Shown here: piece by piece, positions 23,399 to 33,810 of the stretch
Layout of the letters: each line of letters starts with the position of its first letter
How positions within the stretch are numbered: position 1 is the first letter of the stretch
Origin: Endomychus coccineus
Lineage: Eukaryota > Arthropoda > Insecta > Coleoptera > Endomychidae
Length of the DNA: 64,000 nucleotides
Direction: 5' to 3'
Assembly: GCA_958510875.1 (NCBI GenBank)
Contig: OY294068.1
Span: forward strand, 32,964,297 to 33,028,296
Position numbers and translations under genes: made by a program
The notes under the pieces: model-generated
Seen by the model: only the letters and a program-made list of their open reading frames with translations
Told to the model about the DNA's origin: nothing
Database searches by the model: none

Positions 23399-23491
23399 AG
23401 AATAATAAGCATATGTGTTAGTGTGACCTATTTCCCGAGAAGTTATGTATAATTTATACCTGGATCAAGAATCAAGTTTAAAGTAACTTAC

Positions 23492-24106
23492 CTTATCCAG
23501 ATCTGCGGTGTGAAAAAAATCCAAGGCAATGGTATTTTTCAAGCTGGATATAAACGATTTAACGTTAAAATTGTGTAAATCAACACCTCTTAACTCATGA
23601 CGATTACTGAAGATAACATACGGAACGGCATCATCGACACTTTTACAGGTAAAACCATCATCTTTCAAAGTATAACCCGCCAAGCATGCGCATTTATATC
23701 TCGATCCTTTTGGAATGCATTTCTGCGAACACACTCCCCAGGCCTCACAAGGGTGAGTTGCCAGGCAAGTAGTTTTGTCGGGTTGCAAATGTAAATTACG
23801 CGGACAAGAACACACCACGCCCTCTGGCGCGTTGTGGCATAAGTGAGAACATTCGAAACTGTGGTAACAAAGTTTTTCGAGACAACGAAATCCTTCGTCG
23901 GCGCCATCTGCACAATCTGCACGATCGTCACATAATGAAGATGGCGGTATACATTTTGAATTTTTATCACACATCCTGGACGGATGTTCGCATTTTAGCG
24001 TTACGTTTGTGGAGTTTGAATGTGTAACGCTATCGTTCTTTTTTGAACCACAGTTATTTTCGTCAGAGCCATCCAGGCAATCAAAGTCTCCGTCACAAAT
24101 CATACC
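23492..24106 (-). CDS. LRP1: LRP1 exon w6: end of cluster II, two EGFs, propeller start
   Basis: 205 codons, phase 0 at both ends (acceptor tttttccag, donor gtaagt). It completes the split LDLa, then has an Asn-rich linker, one LDLa ([15 protein letters not shown]), [31 protein letters not shown], and the first blade of the third propeller ([16 protein letters not shown] ... NTIALDF). The FSNRHE and NTIALDF stretches closely match vertebrate LRP1. I count seven LDLa modules in cluster II against eight in vertebrates. A Penelope-like repeat ends only about 16 bases beyond its donor. Confidence 0.95.
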
Positions 24107-24188
24107 CTGGAAAAACAACAATATCGGTTAGTTCGAAAAATAGACAATACATCAATAACAACGTAATATAAATGAACAAAATTATTAC
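24107..24188 (-). other. Short LRP1 intron w5/w6 (82 bases)
   Basis: Phase-0 intron splitting an LDLa module, with donor gtaata and acceptor ttttccag. One of only three short introns (59, 61 and 82 bases); the rest are 0.9 kb or longer and all the long ones carry repeats. Confidence 0.85.
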
Positions 24189-24484
24189 CTTCCGGATACA
24201 TTCGCCTGTACTGCACTCGAATTCATGTTCTTCACAATCCCTGATTGTTTCGCAATCGCGTTCATCAGTTCCATCAGGACAGTCGGTGTGATTGTCACAT
24301 AGCTTACTAGCTGCCAGACATGATTTCAAAGGCAAACAATATATTTGTTTCACTGGATGGCAAGCCGTACAATTTAGCTCATCGGATCCATCGTTACAAT
24401 TATCTGTTCCATCACAACTCAAATCCAAAGGAATACATTTGCCGTTATTACATGTAAATTCTGTTATTTCACATGTTTTCAACC
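24189..24484 (-). CDS. LRP1: LRP1 exon w5: LDLa cluster II, middle
   Basis: Starts in phase 1 (acceptor atttgcag) and ends in phase 0 (donor gtaata). It encodes LDLa modules TCEITEFTC and ACHPVKQIYC and the first half of a third (DCEEHEFEC...ECIRK). The intron falls inside that LDLa module, between the third and fourth cysteines, whereas most introns of this gene lie between modules in phase 1. The module is completed by w6 ([10 protein letters not shown]) across an 82-base intron. Confidence 0.93.
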
Positions 24485-24817
24485 CTGCAAATAACCAAAA
24501 TAATGAAATTTTTGCAGATTGATAAGTTGCGAGTAGGATTAGATGGGGATAAAAGCTAATTAACTCCTAACTAATAAACTATAAAAGAGTTCACACTGTG
24601 GATACACTATATTTCCAATGAAAAATCACCCTTTTCCACTAAAAATACTGTTAAAGTACTCAGGATCTTTCGGCTACCATGTAGTCATCATCAGAGTAAA
24701 CTACATTATGAATCAAAGTGTGCCTGTTTAAATACTATTTGGGGATGACAATGTGAACAAGGGGCTACCATCAGCTAGAAATAAATTGGAATTTGATAAA
24801 TTAATTTTTTTGTTTAT

Positions 24818-25877
24818 GGCGCATTCCAGGTCATATTCGCACTTCATCCCAGGTGAGGTCTTTGGATTGCGCTGATATTTTACAGGTAGTATCTGCCTCA
24901 GGAAATATTAGCTTTCCTAAAATTTCAAGCCGTATTCAATAATGCGCCGCCTAGAATATTTTTCATTTTTTCTTTAATTTTATTGATTGAAAATGGAAAT
25001 ATTTCCTAGGCCATTTCTTTCAAGTTCATGTTGATGGGTGAATATTAATCTGATCCCAGATTCGGATTCCTCGGAAAATTATCGATCGAATATGTACTTT
25101 CTAAAAATGTTTTAAGTCGATTCAATCGATATTGCGAGCATGTTTTTTTCAATATTCGAATTTGATTGAAAGCGCAGTGTATATTTCTTGATAAAAATTC
25201 AATTTCTTCTTTGAAAAAATAATAGTTTTTATTATTATAACTCATTTTATTTCATTATTATTTTTATTAATTATTATTTGATAATAATTTTTATTATATA
25301 ACTCATTTTATTTAATTATTTTTTTTAATATTATTCTTTTCTTTAAAAAAATAATAAATTTTAGTATTAAAACTCATTTTATTTGATTATTTTTTTTTAA
25401 AGAAGAAATTAAATTTTTATCAAGAAATGTACACTGCGCTTAATATTGAAAAAAACATGCTCGCAATATCGATTGAATCGACTTAAAATTTTTTTAGAAA
25501 GTACATAATCGATCGAAAATTTTCCGAGGAATCCGAATCTGGAATCAGATTAGAGATTAATATTCACTCATCAGCATGAACTTGAAAGAAATGGCCTAGG
25601 AATTTTTGAAAATACAGATAATTAACTCTAGCGGTTTTGTTTCATAATTTATGCATGACCATTCATATACTACTTTGAAGCCTCAGTACAGCCTTTCTTT
25701 CAATCAATAAAATTCCAAAAAAAAAATTAAAAATATTCTAGGCGGCGCATTATTGAAGTATATGACTTGAAATTTTGGTAAACCTAATATTTCCTGAGGC
25801 AGAAACCACCCGCAAAATTTCAGCGTTATCCAAAGACCTCATCTGGGATGAAGTGCGAATATGACCTGGAATGCGCC
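24818..25877. mobile_element. Long fold-back MITE (1,060 bases)
   Basis: Ends are ggcgcattccaggtcatatt and its inverse, flanked by ttat on both sides (24814-24817, 25878-25881). The arms are about 400-480 bases: phrases such as gaatattaatctgat and gaccgattcaatcgatattgcgagcatg-type sequence recur inverted on the right. The loop near 25250-25390 is pure AT. No coding capacity. It splits the 3' part of the family A PLE. Confidence 0.88.
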
Positions 25878-26364
25878 TTATACATTTCCATCCCTTCTAA
25901 ATTACCTACATATTTGTCTGTACTGTGTTTTAAAGTGATAAACTTTCTCGAGAAATGGTGTGGCCTGTATTCAAAATATGTTGGGCTAACGCTGATTTTT
26001 CACCATTATTTTTCTTTAGATGGGCAAAATATTCCTAATACCGAGTTAAAATATTCCTTCTAGTTTGACCCGCATAGCATTTTGAACACGACTCACAATC
26101 GATTTTGTAGATCCCGGTTTTGTCGAAGTAGGGAACTTTATCAAAGGTGTTTCCTAAACGGTTTTTTAGATTGTTTTTATATCTATAAACAGGTTGTATT
26201 GCAAATTTAGAAAACAAATTATGGAATTTATTAATTACTGAAGTGAAAGTGAAACTTTCGAATTTTATTATTATATAATTATATAATTGGAAATTACTCA
26301 TTGTGAAAAGATGAATATTTTTTTTGTATTACAACTTTTACCCTCCGACCGACATTTCTGAAAA

Positions 26365-27012
26365 AGTAGAAGAAACTGTTTTTTGGCTACCGGTTATGAA
26401 TTTCAAAATTCAAAATGTTGGCCCCGAAATAGGTCCTTTTTCCATATTGCCCCCATTCGAAAATGACCAGTCATTTAAATAATTTTAAAATGGTATGATA
26501 TATCGATATTTTGACTAAAAATAAGACTTTTATTCCCGGAATTTTTCGAAAAGGTATACGCATTTAAAAATTGTTTTTGTAGTTGCTGTAGCTGTACATG
26601 CGCAAGATTTCAAGATACAAGTGCAACGAAAGTTTTCAATGACTTTTTAAATGATTATTATTTGTCAAATAATTTTCCATGAAAATATAAAAAAGTTGAT
26701 CAAGAATAAGTATTTAAAAAAAAAGTCGATGAAATTGGAAAAACCATTCATCGGTCGGGTGATTGTTTCTTGAATTCTCGCGCGTATACAGCAACTACAA
26801 AAACAATTTTCAAATGCATATAACATCGAAGATACTAATTTTTTCGATAAATTTTATAGATGAGCCAAAATATATACCATTTTAAAATTATTTAAATAAC
26901 TGGTCATCTTCCTATGGACCCAATATGGGAAAAGGGTCCATTTCCGGGCCAACATTTTGAAGTTTGAAGTTTTTCCACGGATTCATAATCGATAGTCAAA
27001 AAACATGAAAAA
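26365..27012. mobile_element. Fold-back MITE (about 650 bases)
   Basis: Left arm phrases caaaatgttggcccc, tttaaataattttaaaatggta and aaaaattgtttttgtagttgctgta recur reverse-complemented in the right half (26780-26985). Arms are about 290 bases, roughly 75% alike. Outer ends are not sharp. It splits the family A PLE. Confidence 0.78.
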
Positions 27013-27112
27013 TTATAAATATTATTATTGTTTGAAGGTAATGGCTCTACGTTCAAATTTCCTTTTTTGTTTAGAAATTAAATTATGGATCAAAGATTTG
27101 TCGTAACCATTA

Positions 27113-28107
27113 GTCGAGTCAAATAGGTATTTCATTACGAAAATCGAACGATATGGACCGATTTTGATGAAACAAAGTGCATTCGATTCGGGATGACGTG
27201 TGGAAAAAAGCTTACGGGTTAGTTTTTTGTGCAAATTTGTTATTATTTTTTTAGCCGAAAAATTGACCAATTCCCAAAATTTCATCAAAACTAACAAGAA
27301 ATCCTCAGTTAGGGGTTGTGGAGGTTGTTTTTTATGTTAAATGTTTAAAAATTTGTTAAAAGGGGTCGTTACTAATTTAAATCAAAAACAAAATCGAATT
27401 CTAATTATTTAATTTTTTAATTTGAAATAAATTTCCGCTCATCTAAAATTTTTTTCTATCTTCTCTACTCAGTCTTTTTATACTCCACACAGCATCTTTT
27501 ACATATACTATGGACATATACGTATTAAAAACCGGGCGGGAGTAGCAGGTAGATATTTTTCTTAAACTATGGAGTCTATACTATACTATAAAACAGCATC
27601 TATCATATAATAAGATCTCTATGGCATCCACCGCTTCATAGAGCAGCTTTTTATCTAAACCGGTCCTCCCTCCCATCCCCCCAAAATAAAGACGCGGCAA
27701 CGTATACGTGGACCACGCTGCTATTGTAATGTAGATATGTAATAAATGATCACCACGTGTCACTTACTGTTGGATGCTGCTGTTGTTCAGATTAGTAAAA
27801 TTTCTCATTCGTTTTATGTGAAAATTATTTTGTTCTGTGGTTCAGTGAATATTATCAGAAACATTTTTTTAATAATTCAAATACATATTGTTCAATAAAT
27901 AAAACATTGCTTTAATAAAGCATTCACGCTGCAAATTAATAAAAGTGTTTTTCGGTTAAAAATATAATAACAAATTTGCACAAAAAACTAACCGGTAAGC
28001 TTTTTTCTAGACGTCATCCCGAATCGAATGCACTTTGTTTCATCAAAATCGGTCCATATCGTTCGATTTTCGTAAGACGGCCTGTTTTAATACCTATTTG
28101 ACTCGAC
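27113..28107. mobile_element. MITE with gtcgag ends and TA duplication
   Basis: Starts gtcgagtcaaataggta and ends tacctatttgactcgac, flanked by TA (27111-27112, 28108-28109). Further in, the arms share acgaaaatcgaacgatatgg and cattcgattcgggatgacg, with a small insertion in the right arm. Arms run to about 27245 and 27960. No coding capacity. It splits the family A PLE between RT and GIY-YIG. Confidence 0.85.
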
Positions 28108-28384
28108 TACATTGTCCAATGCTATTTGCTGAAATTTTTCAACTTCGTTGTTATAATTTTACTGGCTCAAAGGGACGTTCAATAATCTATGAACAAGACT
28201 ATGAAATGGCGCTATTTGATATCTAAATGGTGTAGCTGAATCTGCCGAGGTTTGTTTGAGTGGGTTTTCTGTACATCTCGAAATCCAAGTGATTACCATC
28301 TTTTATAATGTTAATATCAAGGAAAGGAAGCTGATTATCTGTTTTCATTTCGACATTGAATTTCAGTGAATCAAATTGGCTATG

Positions 28385-28870
28385 AAGCGTGTTCAAAAAG
28401 TCATGTTAATCGGAATCTTTACTTGTAATTGCGAAAATATCGATTGTGAGTCGTGTTCAAAATTCGATGTGGGACAAACTGGAAAGAATATTTTAACTTG
28501 GTATAAGAAAAATTTTACCCATATGAAGAAAAATTATGGTGAAAAATCAGCGTTAGCCGAACATATTTTGAAGACAGGTTACACCATTTCTCAAGAAAGT
28601 TTATCACTTTTAAAACACAGTACAGACAAATATCTACGTAATTTAGAAGGGATGGAAATGTATAAATAAAAAAGCAATTTATTACATTTCAATTTATCTC
28701 CAACTGAGTGTAACCCCTTGTTCACATTATTATTCCCAAATAGTATTTAAACAGGCACATTTTGGTTTATAATTAAGTTTATTCTGATGATGACTACTTG
28801 GTGGCCAAAAAGTCCTCAGTACTTTAACAGTATTTTTAGTGAATAAGTGTGATTATTTCTCCTAACTGTG
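28385..28870 (+). mobile_element. Penelope-like family A, plus-strand 3' fragment
   Basis: The frame 28376-28669 reads a degraded GIY-YIG end (NIDCESCSKFDVGQTGKNILTWYKKNFTHM ... SALAEHILKTGYTISQESLSLLKHS) followed by the family A terminal repeat with ctgatgatgactacttggtggcc near 28778. It adjoins the RT remnant of the minus-strand copy head to head at about 28390, a typical inverted PLE arrangement. The nuclease motif has lost its YVGQ tyrosine (DVGQ). Confidence 0.72.
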
Positions 28871-29246
28871 GAAGTTGTTAATTGTTAACAAGGATCAACA
28901 AACATTTTCGCAAATGTTGCTGTTTTGGATATTTTATGAGAACCACTATTGTTGGTAGTTGCTTTAACAGCTCAACCGATGATAGCATTATGGTACTTCA
29001 ACACAACTGAGTGAGAAATGTTTTGGGGAAGTTTCACCGATTTTAAAGTCTTTGCCATATGGGGCTGGAAGCATATTTAGACTTCAAATGGTTCAACATT
29101 GCTGGTTCATCTGCATACCTAAGACCATCTCACCCGTCAACAACCAAACTTTCGAATATGACTATTAAAGATAGTGAAGAAATGTATAAAGCTATTTTCG
29201 TAACATCTATTATAAGCAAAGATTTTTTCTCTGTTGGAATACTTAC
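28871..29246. other. intron sequence, nothing recognised
   Basis: The 83-codon plus-strand frame 29059-29310 runs into LRP1 exon w4 and is antisense to it, so it is not a gene. Confidence 0.5.
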
Positions 29247-29759
29247 TACAAGTGCCTTCATCGCTTTTATCACCAGGACCACAGTCGAAGACACCATCAC
29301 ATTTCCATAGCAGAGGTATACATTTCTTAGAAACAGCACATTTGAATTGTACTGGGGAACACTCTTCTATACACGTTTCTATCGATTCATCGGTCCCATC
29401 TATACAGTCTGGATCGCCATCACACATCCAGTCGCGGGAAATGCAAGTGTTATTATCGCATTTTAGTTCATTTGGACCACACGTGATATTGCAAGGTCCA
29501 TCCAGTCCTTTCAACTCATCTAATCCATTGGGGCAGTTATCCGTACCGTCGCATAAATAACTAATTGGTATGCATTGCTTTGAATCGGGACATTGGAAAA
29601 ATTTCTCCGGGCATGCCGAAATCGCAGTGGAATTGACGTCTATTATACATAATCCATTAGAAAATTTATAGCCGTCCCTGCATACGCAAATTGCTTTGTT
29701 TGGAGTTGGTAAACAAAGCTCTGGACAGAGTGTTTTGTTATTAGTGCAACTGTTTTCTC
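29247..29759 (-). CDS. LRP1: LRP1 exon w4: EGF and LDLa 1-3 of cluster II
   Basis: 171 codons, phase 1 at both ends (acceptor tttttttag, donor gtaagt). The 5' part is an EGF module (NSCTNNKTLCPELC). Three LDLa modules follow, starting ACPEKFFQC, TCGPNELKC and ECSPVQFKC. The first ends in NGLDE instead of the usual SDE, losing the serine of the SDE motif but keeping the acidic ligands. This opens ligand-binding cluster II, the main ligand site of vertebrate LRP1. Confidence 0.95.
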
Positions 29760-29894
29760 CTAAAAAAATTACAAAATAACTAGACGTTCAGTCACTTAAT
29801 GGAAGTCTTTATAAATCCAATGAGTAAGAGAAGGAAGGAATGTGGGGTTTCCGACAGAAGTCGCCATATTGAAGAGCCAAATTCCATGGGCTTT

Positions 29895-31101
29895 TAATAC
29901 CGGTAGTTGAGCAAGATCTTAAATTTTAGTGACATTCGAAATGGCAGCCAGCTCAATTTTCAAATATAAAATTCTTACACCCTTTTTGAAATGTAAAATA
30001 AGTCGTTATTTGATACATTATTCAAAATATGATTTTATCGAGAAGATTTTGTTTCATTAGTAAAGTTCACACTATGCACAGAGATGGCAGCACTGTTACG
30101 AATTATTTTTGTTTTTGAAGATACCCAGGCTACTAGACGTTATCGAGAGCTGTCAACAATGACTGTGTAGTCCTGATAACGAGTCAGTATAAATATGGGA
30201 AGCTAGTTTCAGCTAAAATAGTTTCAGTTATATTCAACTTCCGGTTATATCGGACATGGACCCCAACTTCGTAATTTCAAATGGAACAGCCTATATATTA
30301 TTTCATTTTTGGAATATAAATTTCAATTTAACTTTATGCAAGACATCCTTTATATGCCTAAAATGAAGATTCAGCCCTCCACAAAAATTCAAGCAAAAGT
30401 CAGGCGAAATATTTGCAGGATTTGGCCAAATAAGACGCTTTCTAAATCTTTGGGAACTCTCCAGAAAAATGTCTACAAGTTGCCCGAAAATTGGCGACGA
30501 ATTCCATTTTCTCGCAAATTCTGTGATTCATTTCTAAATGGCTTCTTTTTTCCCTTCACTAGTGGATCCTACGCTGAAAATTAAGGGAACTTTAAACCCT
30601 GCATGTACATATTGTAATGATTGATACTGAAAGCAATTATAACAATAGAGAAGGAAATTGAGGATAATTAAATAATATATAGGGAAAATAACAAGAACAA
30701 ATACAAAAACCTTTTATTTTAGATATGGGGATATGATCACAAAGTTCCCTAACTTCTCAGCGTGCAGAATGGTGAAGAGAAAAAAAAAAGAGGGGGGTGC
30801 CATTTAAAAAATATTAGTTACAGAATTTTCGAAATTTAGTGCCAATTTCTGAGCATTGTGTATACATTTTTTGAAGAGTTTAGATTTAGAAAGCTATCTG
30901 TTTTATTTGGGAAAATAACCTTGGATTTCGAAACATTATCTTTTTGTGGAGGGCTGCCAAAAATTTAGAAAAAAAAACCCTGAAATAACTCAAAAATTTA
31001 GTACTTTAAACATATTGATATTTTGTATAAAGTTATATTGAAATTCGTCTTAAATTCCAAGTACATTTCTGGTATAACCGGAAGTTTCATATAGCTGAAA
31101 T
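29895..31101. mobile_element. Possible fold-back repeat with hAT MITE at its edge
   Basis: aacttccggttata at 30235-30250 and cagccctccacaaaaa at 30372-30388 recur inverted at 31075-31060 and 30960-30940, so the block from about 30215 to 31101 is an imperfect inverted repeat. The left phrase ccccaacttcgtaatttcaaatggaacagcc resembles sequence at 310-345. The 91-codon frame at 30309-30584 has no known domain. Confidence 0.5.
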
Positions 31102-31574
31102 CAGGGCCGGATTTAGAGTGGTGGGGGCCCGTGGGCAAAAGTTTGGTGGGGGCCCCTATGGTAGACGGTAATATTAAATGCCACAAAATATTTTTACAAT
31201 ACAAAATTATAATGCAATTGTAAGACGGCGCCACATACTAAACACGGGGGAAATTCAAATAACTAATTTCAATGAACTTGTTATTATGTAGTGTTTCAAA
31301 GCAATGTGACATCAGAAATTGCTTATTTTAACTTCTACCTGCCATTGCATAAATATTAAATATACAATATTTCCTGCTTTTGTAATGTAAAATAAATAAT
31401 TAAAATATGTGAATTCATTTTCTGCACAAATTTAGTCAAAAATTATGCATTTGTTACTATATTAACAAAATCATCCTATCATTTTTGTTGAAATCCATTT
31501 TTTTTTCAATATATTATACTTGGTGGGGGCCCGTGGGCAGACGCCCACTCTGCCCACTCCAAAATCCGGCCCTG
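31102..31574. mobile_element. Non-autonomous hAT (MITE), 473 bases, 8-base TSD
   Basis: Ends cagggccggattt and aaatccggccctg, with a perfect 8-base duplication gctgaaat at 31094-31101 and 31575-31582. The sub-terminal sequence ggtgggggcccgtgggca occurs near both ends, in the same direction. No transposase; the middle is AT-rich filler. Classic hAT structure. Confidence 0.93.
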
Positions 31575-31582
31575 GCTGAAAT

Positions 31583-32281
31583 TATTGTAGCTGATGCGAG
31601 CTCTTGGGATAACTCCCCTATACAAAATTTCCGAAAAAAAGTCCAAGACTCAGTTCGACGTGAAGGAACCCGTACACTTGAGGATTTTTCATAATTTTGG
31701 TCAATAACTATCATTTCTATGTAAAAAAAATGAAAGACCAAAAATAGTATCTAAACATATGAAGTTTCCAAACGCACATTTTGAAGTTAAATTACTACAG
31801 TTTACAATTCAAATTAAAATAATTACCCTTAATTAATAAGTTCAAATGGGAAAACCAAAGGGGGTTGTGAATTTCACTCCTTTCTAGTAGATGATGTTTT
31901 TCAAGTTCCCCTCATACCTTTTTAAATTTGTGAAAACAATCAGAAAGTATTAAAAGAGAATAGACAATGCAGTAACTTCTCGAACATGAAAAAATCTCTT
32001 CACAACGTTTCAATTGATAAGAATCTGCAATTTTCTTCAGGTGTATCACCTGAAAATGCTTGGGAAGAGAATTTTATCAACGCGATGGAAGTTCGAAAAG
32101 TAAGAAATTAAATTAAAAATTAGTTTTCAATCTGAATCTTTGGAGGCGGATAACATGACACTTTAAGAAGCTTATATGGAAATTTGTTGGTGAGTATCTG
32201 CTCTAAAAATACTTCCAATATATTAAGATAAATCGCATTTTCACTTATTTTCTAAGTAATATGTCATATTAAGCCACTAAC
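31583..32281. other. intron sequence, nothing recognised
   Basis: Up to exon w3. Two short frames near 31500-31740 overlap the hAT MITE and are not genes. Confidence 0.4.
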
Positions 32282-33223
32282 CTCTTTGAAATTTAGGATC
32301 ATACACTTTCAAATCTCGCAATGGTGGATTGCTTTTGTCTAATTCCTTCACTCCTATTCCTTTCTTGTACATCAATACAGTGCCCTCATTGGCATTGGTA
32401 AAGTACAATACGGTTTCGCTGAATGGCCTTGATAGCAAAGATAGACCCAAAGGACTCTTCGATTCAAACTGAAATTGTTTATTCCCATTGAAGTCCACAC
32501 CTACAATCATCTCCAATAGTCTATCGCTATAGTACAAGCGATTATTATCCAAATCTAAAGCCAACCCGCTAGGGAATTTAATGTTATCTTTAACGAATAT
32601 CGTGCTATTCGACCCGTCCATATAACTAGAGTAGATTTTTCCATTCTTGGAGTTCATGATAGGTAAATCTATCCAATACATGATTCCTCGCTTGGGATCA
32701 ACTACAATGTATGTAGGAAACAAAGTGATGTCACGAACGATTGTTCGGGTCAGAGAGTAATGGCTCAAGCTTAAAACCTGAATCATCCCCAATTCTAAGT
32801 TGGTGTAATACAAATTTCCAGACATCCAGTCCACGGCCAAACCGTCGCATCTCCGATCCATCTTTTTAACTGATGTTCTCTTACTGGTATCGTTTATTTT
32901 CACACTTTCTATTGTCAGAGACTGTATGTCTACATAGTAGAGAGTTTTTGTTTTTGCATCGAAATCCATTATTGTAGGTCTACCAATTCTCATGATGGGC
33001 TGAATCGTTGCGTTGCTTGTTTCTAATTCAATTCCTTTTATTAAAGCCGGTTTGCTTTTCGATATTAGTAGAAAAGCCGATGGAGTTTTGATTGTGCACA
33101 ACTGATTTTTTACATTCCATCTGTATCCATCGGCGCATACACATTTTTTCACGGCAATTTGGTTCAGATATGAAGGTACACATAAGTGATCACACGTTCC
33201 GGGATTCTTGCAAGGATGGGCAA
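32282..33223 (-). CDS. LRP1: LRP1 exon w3: EGF and second propeller
   Basis: 314 codons, phase 1 at both ends (acceptor tttttacag, donor gttagt). It starts with an EGF module (HPCKNPGTCDHLC ... KCVCADGYRW). A complete propeller follows, with blade motifs TLYYVDIQS, GLAVDWMSGNLYYTN, GIMYWIDLP, GLALDLDNNRLYYSD and VLYFTNANE. The tail DLKVYDP is the usual propeller-to-EGF linker. It joins w4 in frame through a split glycine codon. Confidence 0.95.
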
Positions 33224-33810
33224 CTGTAAAAAAGATCAGTTAAAATGAAATTGGATTTTTATTGCATAACCAAAACTTGTAGGTATGGATTATTGTTTCC
33301 TATCCCCTAAAGTATAAAAACGTGTTCAATTAGAACTATTATCACAGATGGGAAAGGCAGAAAGAGAACATGAAAATAAAATGTGGTAGACCAAATTACT
33401 GATTTAAATGCCAGCGCGTTGAAGCAGGTTTTCTTGAGTCATGCATACATTAGAGGGATAACCGATATGACGAATCTTCCATGTAATCTGTCTCAAATGA
33501 CATTGGCTAATTGGTTGTTATAAGCACAGATAACACTAGCGTTTCTTATTCTGAATCCTGCTTTACCGTTTATGGATACATGAATAATAATATTGTCGTT
33601 TATAGTGCTCATTGTTTGTTGGTTCTAGATATTTTAAAGAAATATATACCTTTTTATACAGTGACTATTATAATGGTAGGGTGGAGCTATTAGTCAGGAA
33701 ATTCGTTAATCACGTCTCATACAATCATGTATGCTTATAAACTTTTCTTACACTATAAATGAGTAACTATCACCCTTATCCACTACAATACTGTTAAAGT
33801 TGGACATTTT

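Larger units (their letters stand above)
18260..23475 (+). mobile_element. Penelope-like element family B with nested insertions
   Basis: The element fills most of the intron between w6 and w7. Inverted partial copy: 18260-18322 plus 19961-20100, minus orientation. Coding remnant, plus strand: RT C-terminal part at 20110-20450 (VLDINFRHDADGKIKTSWFTKKS; NGYPKIFFN after a frameshift). GIY-YIG nuclease at 21420-21780 (VYNCLDCDGTYTGISKQYLQKRMYGHK). Terminal repeat 23182-23475, about 85% alike to the inverted piece. Three elements are nested in it: a hAT (18323-19960), a MITE (20477-21415) and a LINE (22035-23169). A third copy of the terminal repeat is at 62200-62555. Confidence 0.8.
24560..28395 (-). 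mobile_element. Penelope-like element family A, cut by three MITEs
   Basis: Read on the minus strand from 28395. RT C-terminal remnant at 28395-28140 (FLNTLHSQFDSLKF ... LPFLDINIIKDG ... YRKPTQTNLGRFSY). A piece at 27110-27025 follows, then GIY-YIG nuclease at 26301-26020 (TGIYKIDCESCSKCYAGQTRRNILTRY), then the 3' region and terminal repeat at 25900-25880 and 24816-24560. The pieces are separated by fold-back elements at 27113-28107, about 26365-27012, and 24818-25877. It occupies most of the intron between w4 and w5. Confidence 0.8.

Noticed and set aside
29059..29310. 83-codon plus-strand ORF next to exon w4
   Set aside because: Overlaps the exon in antisense; no domain.
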